Source: JAEMQF01 sp963850525 (GTDB lineage: Bacteria; Pseudomonadota; Gammaproteobacteria; Burkholderiales; Burkholderiaceae_C). From it: a DNA stretch of 64,000 nt. The notes under the pieces were generated by a model. That model saw only the letters and a program-made list of their open reading frames with translations, did no database searches and had not been told where the DNA came from. Below are positions 49,472-58,904 of the stretch, piece by piece; position 1 is the stretch's first letter, and every line of letters begins with the position of its first letter. The stretch lies in NCBI GenBank assembly GCA_963850525.1, contig CAWKLQ010000004.1:434001-498000 (forward strand). Reading direction: 5' to 3'. Position numbers and translations under genes: made by a program.

Positions 49472-51373
49472 TCAGGCCGCCCTTCTTTGCTGATTCGCTT
49501 GCTGGACCGGCGCGCCGCCCTTGGGCGTGCGGCAGCCTTTGCCGGCCTGCGTCAAGTCGATGAGGAATTTCTGCATGTCCCACGCACCCGTCGGGCAGCG
49601 CTCGGCGCACAGGCCGCAGTGCAGACACACGTCTTCGTCTTTCACCATGACGCGCCCGGTCCTCAAAACGTCGGACACGTACAAATCCTGATCCTCGTGC
49701 CGCGCCGGAGCGCGCAGCCGCGTGCGCAGGTCGGCCTCGACGCCGTTGGCGGTGAAGGTGATGCAGTCGGTGGGGCAGATGTCGACACACGCGTCGCACT
49801 CGATGCACTGACCCGTCGAGAACACGGTCTGCACGTCGCAGTTCAGGCAACGCTGCGCTTCTTTCCACGCGGTCGCCGCATCAAACCCGAGTTCGACCTC
49901 GACCTTGATGTTGCGCAAGCTTTGGTTCACGTCGCGCCACGGCACCTTGTGGCGCAGGTCGGGCGCCACCGAGTTGTCGTAGCTCCACTCGTGAATTCCC
50001 ATCTTCTGCGACACCAGCGTCACGCCGGGCGCTGGGCGCTCCTGCACGTTTTCGCCGTGCAGGAACTTGTCGATCGAGATCGCTGCCGCATGGCCTTGCG
50101 CGACGGCCCAGATGATGTTCTTCGGGCCGAGCGCCGCATCCCCGCCGAAGAAGACGTGCGGCAGGCTCGCCTGCAGCGTCACTTCGTCGATGACGGGCAT
50201 GCCGGAGTCGTTGAAGGCGAGGCCGCAATTGCGCTCGATCCACGGGAAGGCATTCTCCTGACCCACCGCGACGAGCACGTCGTCGCATTCGAAGCGCTGC
50301 TCGGGCTCGCCGGTGGGGACGAGCTGGCGCTTGCCCGCGGCGTCGCGCACCGCGCGCACCTTCTCGAACGACATGCCGACCAGCTTGCCGTTCTCGTGCA
50401 GGAAGGCGCGCGGCACCAGGCAATCGAGGATCGGAATGCCTTCGTGTGCGGCGTCTTCCTTCTCCCACGGCGAGGCTTTCATTTCTTCGAAGGGCGAGCG
50501 CACGATGACTTTGACGTCTTCGCCGCCCAGGCGCTTTGCGCTGCGACAACAATCCATTGCCGTGTTGCCACCGCCGAGCACAATGACGCGCTTGCCGATT
50601 CGCGTGGTATGGCCAAACGACACCGAGGCGAGCCAGTCGATGCCGATGTGGATGTGCGCAGCCGCCTCGCTGCGCCCCGGAATCGACAAGTCGCGCCCGC
50701 GCGGCGCGCCGCAGCCGACGAAGACTGCGTCCCAGTTCTCGCCCAGCAGCGCCTGCATCGAGTCGATTCGTGTGCCCCCGCGAAACTCGACGCCGAGCTT
50801 GAGCACGTAGCCGGTTTCTTCGTCGATCACTTCTTCGGGCAGACGAAAGCGCGGAATCTGCGAGCGGATCATGCCGCCGGCCTTGGCATCGGAGTCGAAC
50901 ACGGTGACGTGGTAGCCCAGGGGCGCGAGGTCGCGCGCGACGGTCAGCGCCGCCGGGCCGGCGCCGACGCAGGCGATGCGCTTGCCGTTTTTCACGGCGG
51001 CCGGGCGCGGCAGGCGCTGCGTGATGTCGTCTTTCAGATCGGCGGCGACGCGCTTGAGCCGGCAAATCGCCACCGGCTCGGGGTTTTGCGCCTGCGCTTC
51101 TTCAACGCGCCCGCGGCGGCACGCCGGCTCGCACGGCCTGTCGCAAGTGCGACCCAGGATGCCGGGGAATACGTTGGACTCCCAGTTCACCATGTAGGCG
51201 TCGGAGTAACGCCCTGCGGCGATGAGCCGGATGTATTCGGGAACCGGGGTGTGCGCCGGGCACGCCCATTGACAGTCGACCACTTTGTGAAAGTAGTCGG
51301 GATTCTGGATGTCGGTGGCTCGCAAACCTTCCCCCTTGGTGGCCGCCCGGTGGCCCGAGCGTCGTTCGATCAT
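49472..51373 (-). CDS. GltD-like FAD/NAD(P) oxidoreductase with C-terminal 2x[4Fe-4S] ferredoxin domain
   Basis: A 633-residue electron-transfer protein. An N-terminal Fe-S region (VDCQWACPAHTPVPEYI, CDRPCEPACRRG) is followed by two dinucleotide folds: FAD in CVGAGPAALTVARDLAPLGY near 130 and NAD(P)H in VLGGGNTAMDCCRSAKRLGG near 270. A C-terminal ferredoxin has two CxxCxxCxxxC motifs (CIECDACVDICP, CLHCGLCAERCP). It is the GltD/PreT type of NAD(P)H:ferredoxin-like oxidoreductase. As first gene of the operon with korA and korB it probably passes electrons between the Kor enzyme and NADP or ferredoxin. A similar arrangement is known for Kor of Thauera aromatica. Confidence 0.9.
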   Translation of the reverse strand: MIERRSGHRAATKGEGLRATDIQNPDYFHKVVDCQWACPAHTPVPEYIRLIAAGRYSDAYMVNWESNVFPGILGRTCDRPCEPACRRGRVEEAQAQNPEPVAICRLKRVAADLKDDITQRLPRPAAVKNGKRIACVGAGPAALTVARDLAPLGYHVTVFDSDAKAGGMIRSQIPRFRLPEEVIDEETGYVLKLGVEFRGGTRIDSMQALLGENWDAVFVGCGAPRGRDLSIPGRSEAAAHIHIGIDWLASVSFGHTTRIGKRVIVLGGGNTAMDCCRSAKRLGGEDVKVIVRSPFEEMKASPWEKEDAAHEGIPILDCLVPRAFLHENGKLVGMSFEKVRAVRDAAGKRQLVPTGEPEQRFECDDVLVAVGQENAFPWIERNCGLAFNDSGMPVIDEVTLQASLPHVFFGGDAALGPKNIIWAVAQGHAAAISIDKFLHGENVQERPAPGVTLVSQKMGIHEWSYDNSVAPDLRHKVPWRDVNQSLRNIKVEVELGFDAATAWKEAQRCLNCDVQTVFSTGQCIECDACVDICPTDCITFTANGVEADLRTRLRAPARHEDQDLYVSDVLRTGRVMVKDEDVCLHCGLCAERCPTGAWDMQKFLIDLTQAGKGCRTPKGGAPVQQANQQRRAA

Positions 51374-51535
51374 TTTCGGTGGCGAGATGCTAGGCGCGCC
51401 CACTGGCAATGTCAGCCGGGTTTGCGTGAGTTTAGTCGGGCATCTCGAAGGAGTGCAGCATTGCACGCAAAGCGCAAAGGGGCTTGCGTGCCCGTGCGCT
51501 GCTAGAGTCGGCGACTCGCAACTCCAGGAGACAAG

Positions 51536-54403
51536 GTGCTGCGATTTTTCGCCATCGTTGCGGGTGCCATCGTCGGGGGTGTGCTGGGCGAGGGGTTTGG
51601 CGCGCTTGCCGGTGCGGCGCTGGCGGGGCTGATGTTCAACGCGTGGCAACAGGCCGCGCTGATTGCAAAACTGCGCGTCGATGTTGACGCGTTGGCGGCG
51701 CGCCGCGCGATGCCGCTCGAGGCGGCGCCTGTGCCCCAGGCGCAGGCCGCCGCGCGGTCCGCGGGCACGCAGCCAGCGGCGCAAGCCGCCGCGCCGGCGC
51801 CGCAGCGCGACGACGCGATGGACGCAGCGCAGACAACGATGGCCGCCGCGCTGGACGCGCCGCGCGACACCAAATGGGCCGACGAGCCGCACGATACCGA
51901 AGTGGGCTCGTTGTGGGGCGACATTGCGCCCCCGCCGGCGCGCGCCGCGCCCACCCTTGCGGAACCGGTTGCGCCGCGCGCCGACTGGCTGGCCCCCGTC
52001 AAGCGTTGGTTGTTCGGCGGCAACACCATCGTCAAGCTGGGCGTGGCGATTCTGTTCGTCGGCCTGGCCTTCCTCGCCAAGTTCGCTGCGCAGCATGTCG
52101 ACGTTCCCGTTGAATATCGCCTGGCCGGCGTCGGCGCCGCAGCGCTCGTGCTGCTCGGGCTCGGCTGGCGCCTGCGCGAGAGGCGTGCCGGTTACGCCCA
52201 GGTGCTGCAGGGCGGCGCGGTGGCGGTGCTGTACCTCACGCTGTTCGTCGGGTTTCGTTTTTTCGACGTGCTGTCGCTCGGCGCGGCGTTCGGCTGCATG
52301 GTCGCGGTGGCTGCGCTCGCTGCCGCGCTCGCCGTGCTCCAGGACGCACGTGCGCTCGCCGTGATCGGTGCGCTCGGCGGCTTCGCGACGCCCTTGCTCG
52401 TCTCCTCAGGTGGCGGCAACCATGTCGCGCTGTTCAGCTATTACCTGGTGCTGGACCTCGGCATTGCCGCAGTCGCGTGGTATCGCAACTGGCGGCTGCT
52501 CAATTTGATCGGCTTTTTTGCGACCTTCGGCGTTGCCGCGGCGTGGGGCGTGCTGCGTTATCGCGCTGCCGACTACCCAAGCGCCCAGGCCTTTTTGATC
52601 GCTTACTTCCTCGTCTTCGCCGCGATCCTGTTGCTGCCGGCGCGCCGCCAGGCCGGCGAGGCCGACGCCACGCCATCCCGCAGCGACACCTGGATCAACG
52701 GCAGCCTGCTGTTCGGCCTGCCGACGATCGCCTTTGCCCTGCAACACGGCATCGTGAAAAACTTCGAATACGGCACCGCGGTCTCGGCGCTGCTGCTCGC
52801 GCTGTTTTACGTGGGTCTGGCGGCGTGGCTGCGCACGCAGCCGCGCCTGGCGCTGCTGTTCGAGGCGAGCGTGGCGATCGGCACGGTGTTCCTGACGCTC
52901 GTGATTCCGTTTGCGCTGGACGCGCACAGCACCTCGGGCGCGTGGGCGCTCGAAGGCGCGGGGCTGGTGTGGCTGGGCTTGCGCCAACAGCGGATCGCGC
53001 CGCGGCTGTTCGGTTACGCGTTGCTGCTGCTCGCCGGCGCGGCGATGTTTCATGCGCTCGAGCGCCACGGCATGCCGACGCGGTTTTTCAATGCGCTGCT
53101 GTTCAACGGCGTCCTGGCAGGCGGCGCATCGCTGGCCGCTGCCTACTTCGTGAAGCGCCACGGGGAATTCCTCGCGAACGCCGCGGCAGATTCGCGGCAG
53201 CGCCTCGAGGCCAGCGCCGAGCCCTGGCTCATAGTCTGGGGGACGCTGTGGCTCATGTGGACTGCAGCGGCGCAAATCGGCAAGTTCGCCGGGCCACACC
53301 ACGAACTGACGGCGTGGCTTGTTTGCGCGAGCGCCATCGCCGTGCTGTTCACCGAACTCGCGCAGCGCCTGACCTGGCCGCGCATCGCCTGGCCGGTGCT
53401 CGGCCACGCGCCGCTGCTCGCCTTCGGCGTTGCCGTGAGCGCAGTCACGCAGGACTCGCCTGCGCAGCACGGCGGTTGGTGGGCCTGGCCGCTCGCGCTG
53501 GCGGCGCACCTGCTTGTCTTGTGGCGTGGTGCCCCGCAGTGGTCGGCGCAGCCGGCGGCGCACGCCGGGCCGGCGCACCGGTCCGACTCGCCGGCCAGCG
53601 CCTCCCACATCGTCCACGCCCTGGGCCTGCTGGTGCTCGCCGCGCTGGGCGCATTGCAGGGCAGCGCCATCACGCGCGACTGGGGCGATCCGGCGAGTGC
53701 CTGGGCATGGCTCGGCTGGTTGCTGATTCCCGCAGCGCTCTTGTTGTGGGTGCCACGCGCCGGCTTCGCTGAGCGCTGGCCGGTGCGCGTGGTTCCGGCG
53801 GCGTACCAAACACACGCCGGGGGCGTGCTCGCCGCGGGTCTGCTGGTGTGGACCCTGCTCGCGAACCTCGCCTCCACAGGCGCAGCGTCGCCTTTGCCGC
53901 ATGTGCCACTGCTCAATCCGCTGGACGTGGGTATCGGAATTGCCTTGCTCGCGGCGTGGATGTGGATGCGCAGCGGATCGGCGACGCCGCTGTTCGGATT
54001 GCACCCCAACGCCGCAATGCAGGTGACCGCGGCCGCGGGTTTCGTCTGGCTCAACGCAATGTTGGTTCGCGGCTTCCATCACTACGGCGGCGTGCCGTTT
54101 CGCTGGCGCGCGTGGAGCGAGTCGCTCGCCGTCCAGTCCGGCATCAGCCTGCTCTGGAGCGCGACCGCGCTGGTCTTGATGTGGCTCGCGGCACGGCGCG
54201 CGATGCGCACGCCGTGGCTGGTGGGTGCGGTGCTGCTCGGCGCCGTCGTGCTGAAGCTGGTTCTTGTCGATCTGACCGGCGCCGGAACCGTGACACGAAT
54301 CGTCTCGTTCATCGGCGTGGGCGTGTTGATGCTCGTCATCGGTTACGTCGCGCCGCTGCCGGCTGCTGCAGCCGCCAAGGAGGCACCGCATGCGAGTTCC
54401 TGA
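51536..54403 (+). CDS. DUF2339-family polytopic membrane protein
   Basis: A 955-residue protein. The GTG start is preceded by AGGAGA. An N-terminal helix (FFAIVAGAIVGGVLGEGFGA) is followed by an alanine/proline-rich linker to about residue 150, then the DUF2339 signature WLFGGNTIVKLGVAILFVGL near 160 and more than 20 further hydrophobic helices. DUF2339 proteins are widespread but have no established function. The next gene overlaps by 14 bases and encodes the usual partner, a DUF3999 protein, so the two almost certainly work together in the envelope. Confidence 0.9.
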   Translation: MLRFFAIVAGAIVGGVLGEGFGALAGAALAGLMFNAWQQAALIAKLRVDVDALAARRAMPLEAAPVPQAQAAARSAGTQPAAQAAAPAPQRDDAMDAAQTTMAAALDAPRDTKWADEPHDTEVGSLWGDIAPPPARAAPTLAEPVAPRADWLAPVKRWLFGGNTIVKLGVAILFVGLAFLAKFAAQHVDVPVEYRLAGVGAAALVLLGLGWRLRERRAGYAQVLQGGAVAVLYLTLFVGFRFFDVLSLGAAFGCMVAVAALAAALAVLQDARALAVIGALGGFATPLLVSSGGGNHVALFSYYLVLDLGIAAVAWYRNWRLLNLIGFFATFGVAAAWGVLRYRAADYPSAQAFLIAYFLVFAAILLLPARRQAGEADATPSRSDTWINGSLLFGLPTIAFALQHGIVKNFEYGTAVSALLLALFYVGLAAWLRTQPRLALLFEASVAIGTVFLTLVIPFALDAHSTSGAWALEGAGLVWLGLRQQRIAPRLFGYALLLLAGAAMFHALERHGMPTRFFNALLFNGVLAGGASLAAAYFVKRHGEFLANAAADSRQRLEASAEPWLIVWGTLWLMWTAAAQIGKFAGPHHELTAWLVCASAIAVLFTELAQRLTWPRIAWPVLGHAPLLAFGVAVSAVTQDSPAQHGGWWAWPLALAAHLLVLWRGAPQWSAQPAAHAGPAHRSDSPASASHIVHALGLLVLAALGALQGSAITRDWGDPASAWAWLGWLLIPAALLLWVPRAGFAERWPVRVVPAAYQTHAGGVLAAGLLVWTLLANLASTGAASPLPHVPLLNPLDVGIGIALLAAWMWMRSGSATPLFGLHPNAAMQVTAAAGFVWLNAMLVRGFHHYGGVPFRWRAWSESLAVQSGISLLWSATALVLMWLAARRAMRTPWLVGAVLLGAVVLKLVLVDLTGAGTVTRIVSFIGVGVLMLVIGYVAPLPAAAAAKEAPHASS

Positions 54404-55838
54404 GTGGCATCGCGCGCTGCGGGTGCGCGTGCTGGCGGGGGCCGCAACGTGGCTTGTCGCTGCTGCCGCCGCGCACGCCGAAGACGCTGCGTATCGCTTC
54501 AGCGCGCCGATTCAAATTCAGCAAGCTGCACCGTTTGTTCGCCTGGCGCTGCCGGCAAGCGCTTACGCGCGCAGCGAACTGGCCGACTTGCGCGACCTGC
54601 GCATCGTCGACGCTGCCGGCGAGCGCGTCCCGTTTGCCGTGCTCGCGCCGCGCGCAGTGCAGCTCGAGCTTCAGGAGCAGACTCGCGACGCTGCGCTTTA
54701 CGCCTTGCCGGCGCGGCCCGCGGCGGGCAAGGCCTGGCCCTCGCCGCTGGAGGTGACGGTGCAAGGCGACCGCATCAGCGTGCGGCCGGCGCGCGTGGCG
54801 GCACCACCCGCGAACGCTGCGCGCTCGCCCGGCTGGCTTGTCGACCTGGGCGATGCGCAAAAGCGCGAACCGGACGAGCCGGTGCCACGGGCGCTGCGTT
54901 TGCTCTGGTCCGGGCCGGCCGAATTCAGCGTCGGCGTCGAAGTCGAAGTCAGCGACGACCTGCGCCAGTGGCGCGCCGCAGGTTCGAGCCAGCTGATGAG
55001 CCTGGCGTCGCCGCGCGGCGCCTTGCTGCAAGACCGCGTGATCCTGCCGGCGACGCTGTCCAGCAAGCGCACGCGCTTTGTCCGGCTGATCTGGAGCGAC
55101 GCCGCTGCGGCGCCGCAGCTCAGCACAGTCAAGGCGATCCTCGATCGACCGTCCCGCGTGACTCCCGACCCTGCCACCGAGATCGTGCTCGCGCCGCTGC
55201 CCGCACTACCGCAGGACGACGCGGCACTGAAGCGCGCCCTGGTCTTCGACCTCGGCGGCGCTTTGCCGCTGCTCGAACTCGACTTGCGCCTGGGTCAGGG
55301 TACACGCATCGCGCCGGTGCGTGTGCAGGGTCGCCGCAGCGCGAATGACGCGTGGAGCGAACTCGGCTCGCACGTGTTCTACCGCATCGAGCGCAGTGGC
55401 CAGGTCAGCACGGCATCTGCGCTCGTCCTGCGCACGACGCAGCGCCATCTGCGGATCATCCCCGACGAACGCGCCGCGGCCCTCGACCCCGCGCAAACCC
55501 AGCTCGTGATCAAGGCCGCTCTCGCCGATCTCGTGTTCGCGCGCCAGGGGCGCGAGCCGTTTGCACTGCAAGCCGGTGCGGCACAAGCCGGGCCGAGTGC
55601 CTTGCCGATGCAAACGCTGATCCCCTTGCTCGACGAAGAGCGCCCACGTTTCGGTCAGGCCGTGCTCGGCGCCTGGAGCGAATCGCAAGACGTGCTGCGC
55701 CAGATCGAATCAAAACAACGCCTCGCGGCGATGCGCCCGTGGTTGTTGTGGGCGGTGCTGCTCGCGGGTGTCGCCGGGCTCGGGTTCATGGTGTGGCGCC
55801 TCGCGCGCGGCGCGGCGCACTCGGACGGAGTCGCGTGA
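54390..55838 (+). CDS. DUF3999-family exported protein
   Basis: A 482-residue protein with a signal peptide (residues 1-31, LAGAATWLVAAAAAHA). A beta-rich periplasmic region follows, opening with YRFSAPIQIQQAAPFVRLAL and DLRDLRIVDAAGERVPFAVL, the DUF3999 hallmark. A C-terminal membrane helix (WLLWAVLLAGVAGLGFMVWR, near 450-470) is followed by a short cytoplasmic tail. Function unknown. It always seems to travel with DUF2339, and the 14-base overlap implies coupled translation. Confidence 0.9.
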   Translation: MRVPEWHRALRVRVLAGAATWLVAAAAAHAEDAAYRFSAPIQIQQAAPFVRLALPASAYARSELADLRDLRIVDAAGERVPFAVLAPRAVQLELQEQTRDAALYALPARPAAGKAWPSPLEVTVQGDRISVRPARVAAPPANAARSPGWLVDLGDAQKREPDEPVPRALRLLWSGPAEFSVGVEVEVSDDLRQWRAAGSSQLMSLASPRGALLQDRVILPATLSSKRTRFVRLIWSDAAAAPQLSTVKAILDRPSRVTPDPATEIVLAPLPALPQDDAALKRALVFDLGGALPLLELDLRLGQGTRIAPVRVQGRRSANDAWSELGSHVFYRIERSGQVSTASALVLRTTQRHLRIIPDERAAALDPAQTQLVIKAALADLVFARQGREPFALQAGAAQAGPSALPMQTLIPLLDEERPRFGQAVLGAWSESQDVLRQIESKQRLAAMRPWLLWAVLLAGVAGLGFMVWRLARGAAHSDGVA

Positions 55839-55916
55839 TGCGGCCGTCGCAAAGCGGCCGCGTCGCGGCGCCGAAGCGTTCGTGCCGCGGCACGCACTGA
55901 ACCCGCGGAAGAACCG

Positions 55917-57824
55917 ATGACCACCTTGAACCTGCTGGATCGCATCGACCCGAGCGCTGCGCCGCTGCTGCGCAACGCCGCCGACGTGCGCGCCGTCGAG
56001 GCCACTCCGTACGCCGAGCGCATCGCCGCGCAGAGCACGTTCGAGGCCTTGCAGCGCGGCGCTGCGCACGCCCCCGCCGCGCCCGCGCTTCACTTTCTGA
56101 CGCGCGCCGACCCGGACGAAACACCGCTCACCGTGTCCGGCGCGCAACTGATCTCGCGCATCACGCAGACGGCGAATCTGTTCGGCGCGCTGGGCGTCGG
56201 CGCGGGCGACGTGGTGAGCCTGCTGCTGCCGCTCATCCCGCAGAGTTTCTACGCCTTGTTCGGCGCGCAGGCAGCGGGAATCGCGAACCCGGTGAACCCG
56301 CTGCTGTCGGCTGCGCAAATCGCCGAGATCCTGCGTGCCGCGGGCACCAAGGTGCTGGTCGCGCTCGGCCCGGTGCCGGGCAGCGACATCTGGGACAAGG
56401 TGCAGCAAATCCGCGGCGAGCTGCCGGGCCTCAAGGCGATCGTCGTAGTGAACGGCGCGGCGGATCCGGCAAATGGAGTGCTCAGCTTCGACGCGCTGAT
56501 CGACAGCTACCCGGGAAATCGCCTGAGCAGCGGCCGCCAAATCGCTGCGCACGACACCGCGGCCTACTTCCACACCGGAGGTACGACGGGAACGCCCAAG
56601 CTGGTTCGGCACACGCATGGCAATCAGGTCTATCAGGCCTGGGTCATCAACACCCTGTTGCCGAATCGCGCCGGTGCCAGCCTGCTGTTCGGCTTGCCGC
56701 TGTTTCACGTCGGCGGCGCGCTCACGCAAGGGCTTGCGCCGCTCAGCGGGGGCGGCAACCTGGTGATCGTCGCAGCCGCGGGGTGGCGCGAGCCGAACGC
56801 GGTGCGCAACGTGTGGCGCCTCGTCGAACGCTACCGCCCCGTCGTGTTCGGCGGCGTGCCGACGGTGCTCGCTGCGGCGCTCGGCGTCCCCCCGGCGGGC
56901 GCCGACGTGTCCAGCATCGAGTGCGTGTCAGGCGGCGGTTCGGCAATTCCTGTGGCGGTGTGCAGAGCCTACGTCGAGTGGCTGGGCAAGCCGGTGCTCG
57001 AGGTCTACGGCATGACGGAGACGTCGAGCGTGCACACGCTGAGTTTTGCGCAAGCGCCGCTGCGTCTCGGCTCGGTGGGGTACGCCGTCCCGTACAGCCG
57101 GGTGCGCATCGTCAAGGTCGATGCGCAAGGTCGGTGCGTCGGCGACTGCGCGGCGGACGAGATCGGCGTCGTCGCGATGTCCGGCCCCGGCGTCTTCTCG
57201 GGCTACCTCAGCGACGTGCACAACCGCAGCGCGTTCGTCGAGACGGGCTGGGTGAACTCGGGCGACCTCGGGCGCCTGGACGCCGACGGCTACCTGTGGA
57301 TCACCGGCCGTGCCAAGGACCTCATCATTCGCGGCGGCCACAATATCGATCCGCAGGCGATCGAGGAGGTTTTTTACGGTCACCCGAGCGTCGCGCTCGC
57401 GGCGGTCGTCGGCCAGCCCGACGCCTACGCCGGCGAACTGCCGGTGGCGTTCGTGCAACTCAAGGCCGGAGCGTCGGTCGAGCCGAATGAGTTGATCGAT
57501 TTCGTCCGCGAACGCACGCCCGAGCACGCTGCCGTCCCAGTCAAGGTGACGCTCATCGATGCGATGCCGTTGACCGCGGTGGGCAAGGTTTTCAAGCCGG
57601 CCCTGCGCCTGGACGCAGCACGCGCCGCAGTGACGCAGCTGCTCGCCGGTCTGGCGCCACCCGGTGCGAAGCTCGGCGTCGAGGTCGGTGCGCACGCGAA
57701 ACATGGCAGCGTGATCACGGTCGTGATGGAGGGCGTGGCGCAGTCGAACCGCGAGGCCGTGGAGAAATCGCTGCACGAGCGGCTGGACCCGCTCGTCATG
57801 GCGCACCGAATCGTCTGGCGCTGA
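55917..57824 (+). CDS. AMP-binding acyl-CoA synthetase
   Basis: A 635-residue ANL-superfamily ligase that activates a carboxylic acid as acyl-AMP and then acyl-CoA. Motifs: P-loop YFHTGGTTGTPKLVRHTHGN near residues 220-240, VYGMTETSSVHTLSF near 365, and GWVNSGDLGRLDADGYLWIT with GRAKDLIIRGGHNIDPQAIE near 445-480. The catalytic C-terminal lysine is in AVGKVFKPALR. A tail of about 70 residues after that lysine is longer than usual. The substrate is unknown; a cyclic, aromatic or medium-chain acid is plausible given the neighbouring transporter. GGAAGAA lies before the ATG. Confidence 0.9.
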   Translation: MTTLNLLDRIDPSAAPLLRNAADVRAVEATPYAERIAAQSTFEALQRGAAHAPAAPALHFLTRADPDETPLTVSGAQLISRITQTANLFGALGVGAGDVVSLLLPLIPQSFYALFGAQAAGIANPVNPLLSAAQIAEILRAAGTKVLVALGPVPGSDIWDKVQQIRGELPGLKAIVVVNGAADPANGVLSFDALIDSYPGNRLSSGRQIAAHDTAAYFHTGGTTGTPKLVRHTHGNQVYQAWVINTLLPNRAGASLLFGLPLFHVGGALTQGLAPLSGGGNLVIVAAAGWREPNAVRNVWRLVERYRPVVFGGVPTVLAAALGVPPAGADVSSIECVSGGGSAIPVAVCRAYVEWLGKPVLEVYGMTETSSVHTLSFAQAPLRLGSVGYAVPYSRVRIVKVDAQGRCVGDCAADEIGVVAMSGPGVFSGYLSDVHNRSAFVETGWVNSGDLGRLDADGYLWITGRAKDLIIRGGHNIDPQAIEEVFYGHPSVALAAVVGQPDAYAGELPVAFVQLKAGASVEPNELIDFVRERTPEHAAVPVKVTLIDAMPLTAVGKVFKPALRLDAARAAVTQLLAGLAPPGAKLGVEVGAHAKHGSVITVVMEGVAQSNREAVEKSLHERLDPLVMAHRIVWR

Positions 57825-57900
57825 GGCGCTGGCCAGGCCGGTCCTGAAGGCCAATGCGTCTGAGCGGTGGCAGAGCCCCGAGCAACGGCGTTGCTTCCTT

Positions 57901-58902
57901 TCACCGCGGAAGAATCAGTTTGCGCTGCGTCGGAAACAGGCTCCAGCCGTAGCGTTGCTGCACAAAGCCCCACAGGCCCTGCTTGAACACCAGGGTCACG
58001 ACGATCGCGAGCAGCCCCAGCCCCAGCAGGTACCAGGTGCCGTAGTCGCTGAAGAACTTGTTCAGGGCCCAGAAAATCAGCGCGCCGACGATCGGCCCTT
58101 CAATGCGGCCGATGCCGCCGATCACGACCATGAAGATCGCGAACGCGGTCCAGTTGACGCTGAATGCCGCATCCGGGCTGATGCGCAGGTTTCCCAGGAA
58201 ATACAGCGCGCCGGCCAGGCCGCCACCGAAAGCCGCGACGACGTAGACCGCGAGTTTCATCGAGCCTACCGCGATGCCCTGCGACTCGGCGGCGACTTGA
58301 TTGTCGCGAATCGCCAGCAGCGCCAGGCCGCGCTTGCTGCGCAAGAACACGTACACGAGCGCGATCGACGCCACGACGCACAGCAACGCCATCCAGTAGG
58401 TGGCGTTCTCGCGCGTCGCCCGCTCGATGCCGCGCAACGCCGTCAGGCTCGTTCCGGAACCGCCGCCCACCGCCGGCACGTTGGCGAAGCTGAGGCGAAA
58501 CACCTCGGCGATGACCCACGTGCCGATCGCGAAATAACCGCCTTGCAAGCGAAACGCCACGTAGGACACCGGAACCGCGATCAGTGCCGCGGCAAGAGCA
58601 CCGAGCGGTACCGCGACGAACGGGTTCACGCCGGCAAAGTTGCCGAGCATCAGCATCACGTAACCGCCGAAGCCGAAGAAGGCCTGCTGGCCGATCGACA
58701 CCATGCCACCATAACCGGCGAGCAGGTTCCACATCATCGCGAAGATCAAATAGCACGCGATCTCGACAAACTCGCGCATCCAGGCCGAGCGGCTGGCCTG
58801 CGGCGCCCACAGCGGCAGACTCGCCGCGAGCAGCACGAGCGCGATGCCCACCCCGAGCGCGATCCGGCTGCCGCGGGTGCTGCGTTGAACCTGAACGGCC
58901 AT
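57901..58902 (-). CDS. livM: Branched-chain-type ABC transporter permease (LivM family)
   Basis: A 333-residue inner-membrane permease. LAGYGGMVSIGQQAFFGFGG near residues 61-80 is the conserved LivM block. SKRGLALLAIRDNQVAAESQ, near 215, is the cytoplasmic loop that contacts the ATPases. GGIGRIEGPIVGALIFW, near 285, is the late LivM signature. About ten helices are visible. It is the last gene of the transporter operon, 2 bases after livH. Confidence 0.93.
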   Translation of the reverse strand: MAVQVQRSTRGSRIALGVGIALVLLAASLPLWAPQASRSAWMREFVEIACYLIFAMMWNLLAGYGGMVSIGQQAFFGFGGYVMLMLGNFAGVNPFVAVPLGALAAALIAVPVSYVAFRLQGGYFAIGTWVIAEVFRLSFANVPAVGGGSGTSLTALRGIERATRENATYWMALLCVVASIALVYVFLRSKRGLALLAIRDNQVAAESQGIAVGSMKLAVYVVAAFGGGLAGALYFLGNLRISPDAAFSVNWTAFAIFMVVIGGIGRIEGPIVGALIFWALNKFFSDYGTWYLLGLGLLAIVVTLVFKQGLWGFVQQRYGWSLFPTQRKLILPR

Positions 58903-58904
58903 GC

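Noticed and set aside
49487..51505. Long plus-strand frame opposite the Kor flavoprotein gene
   Set aside because: The reverse strand encodes a protein with FAD, NAD(P) and Fe-S motifs. The plus-strand product shows no recognisable domain.
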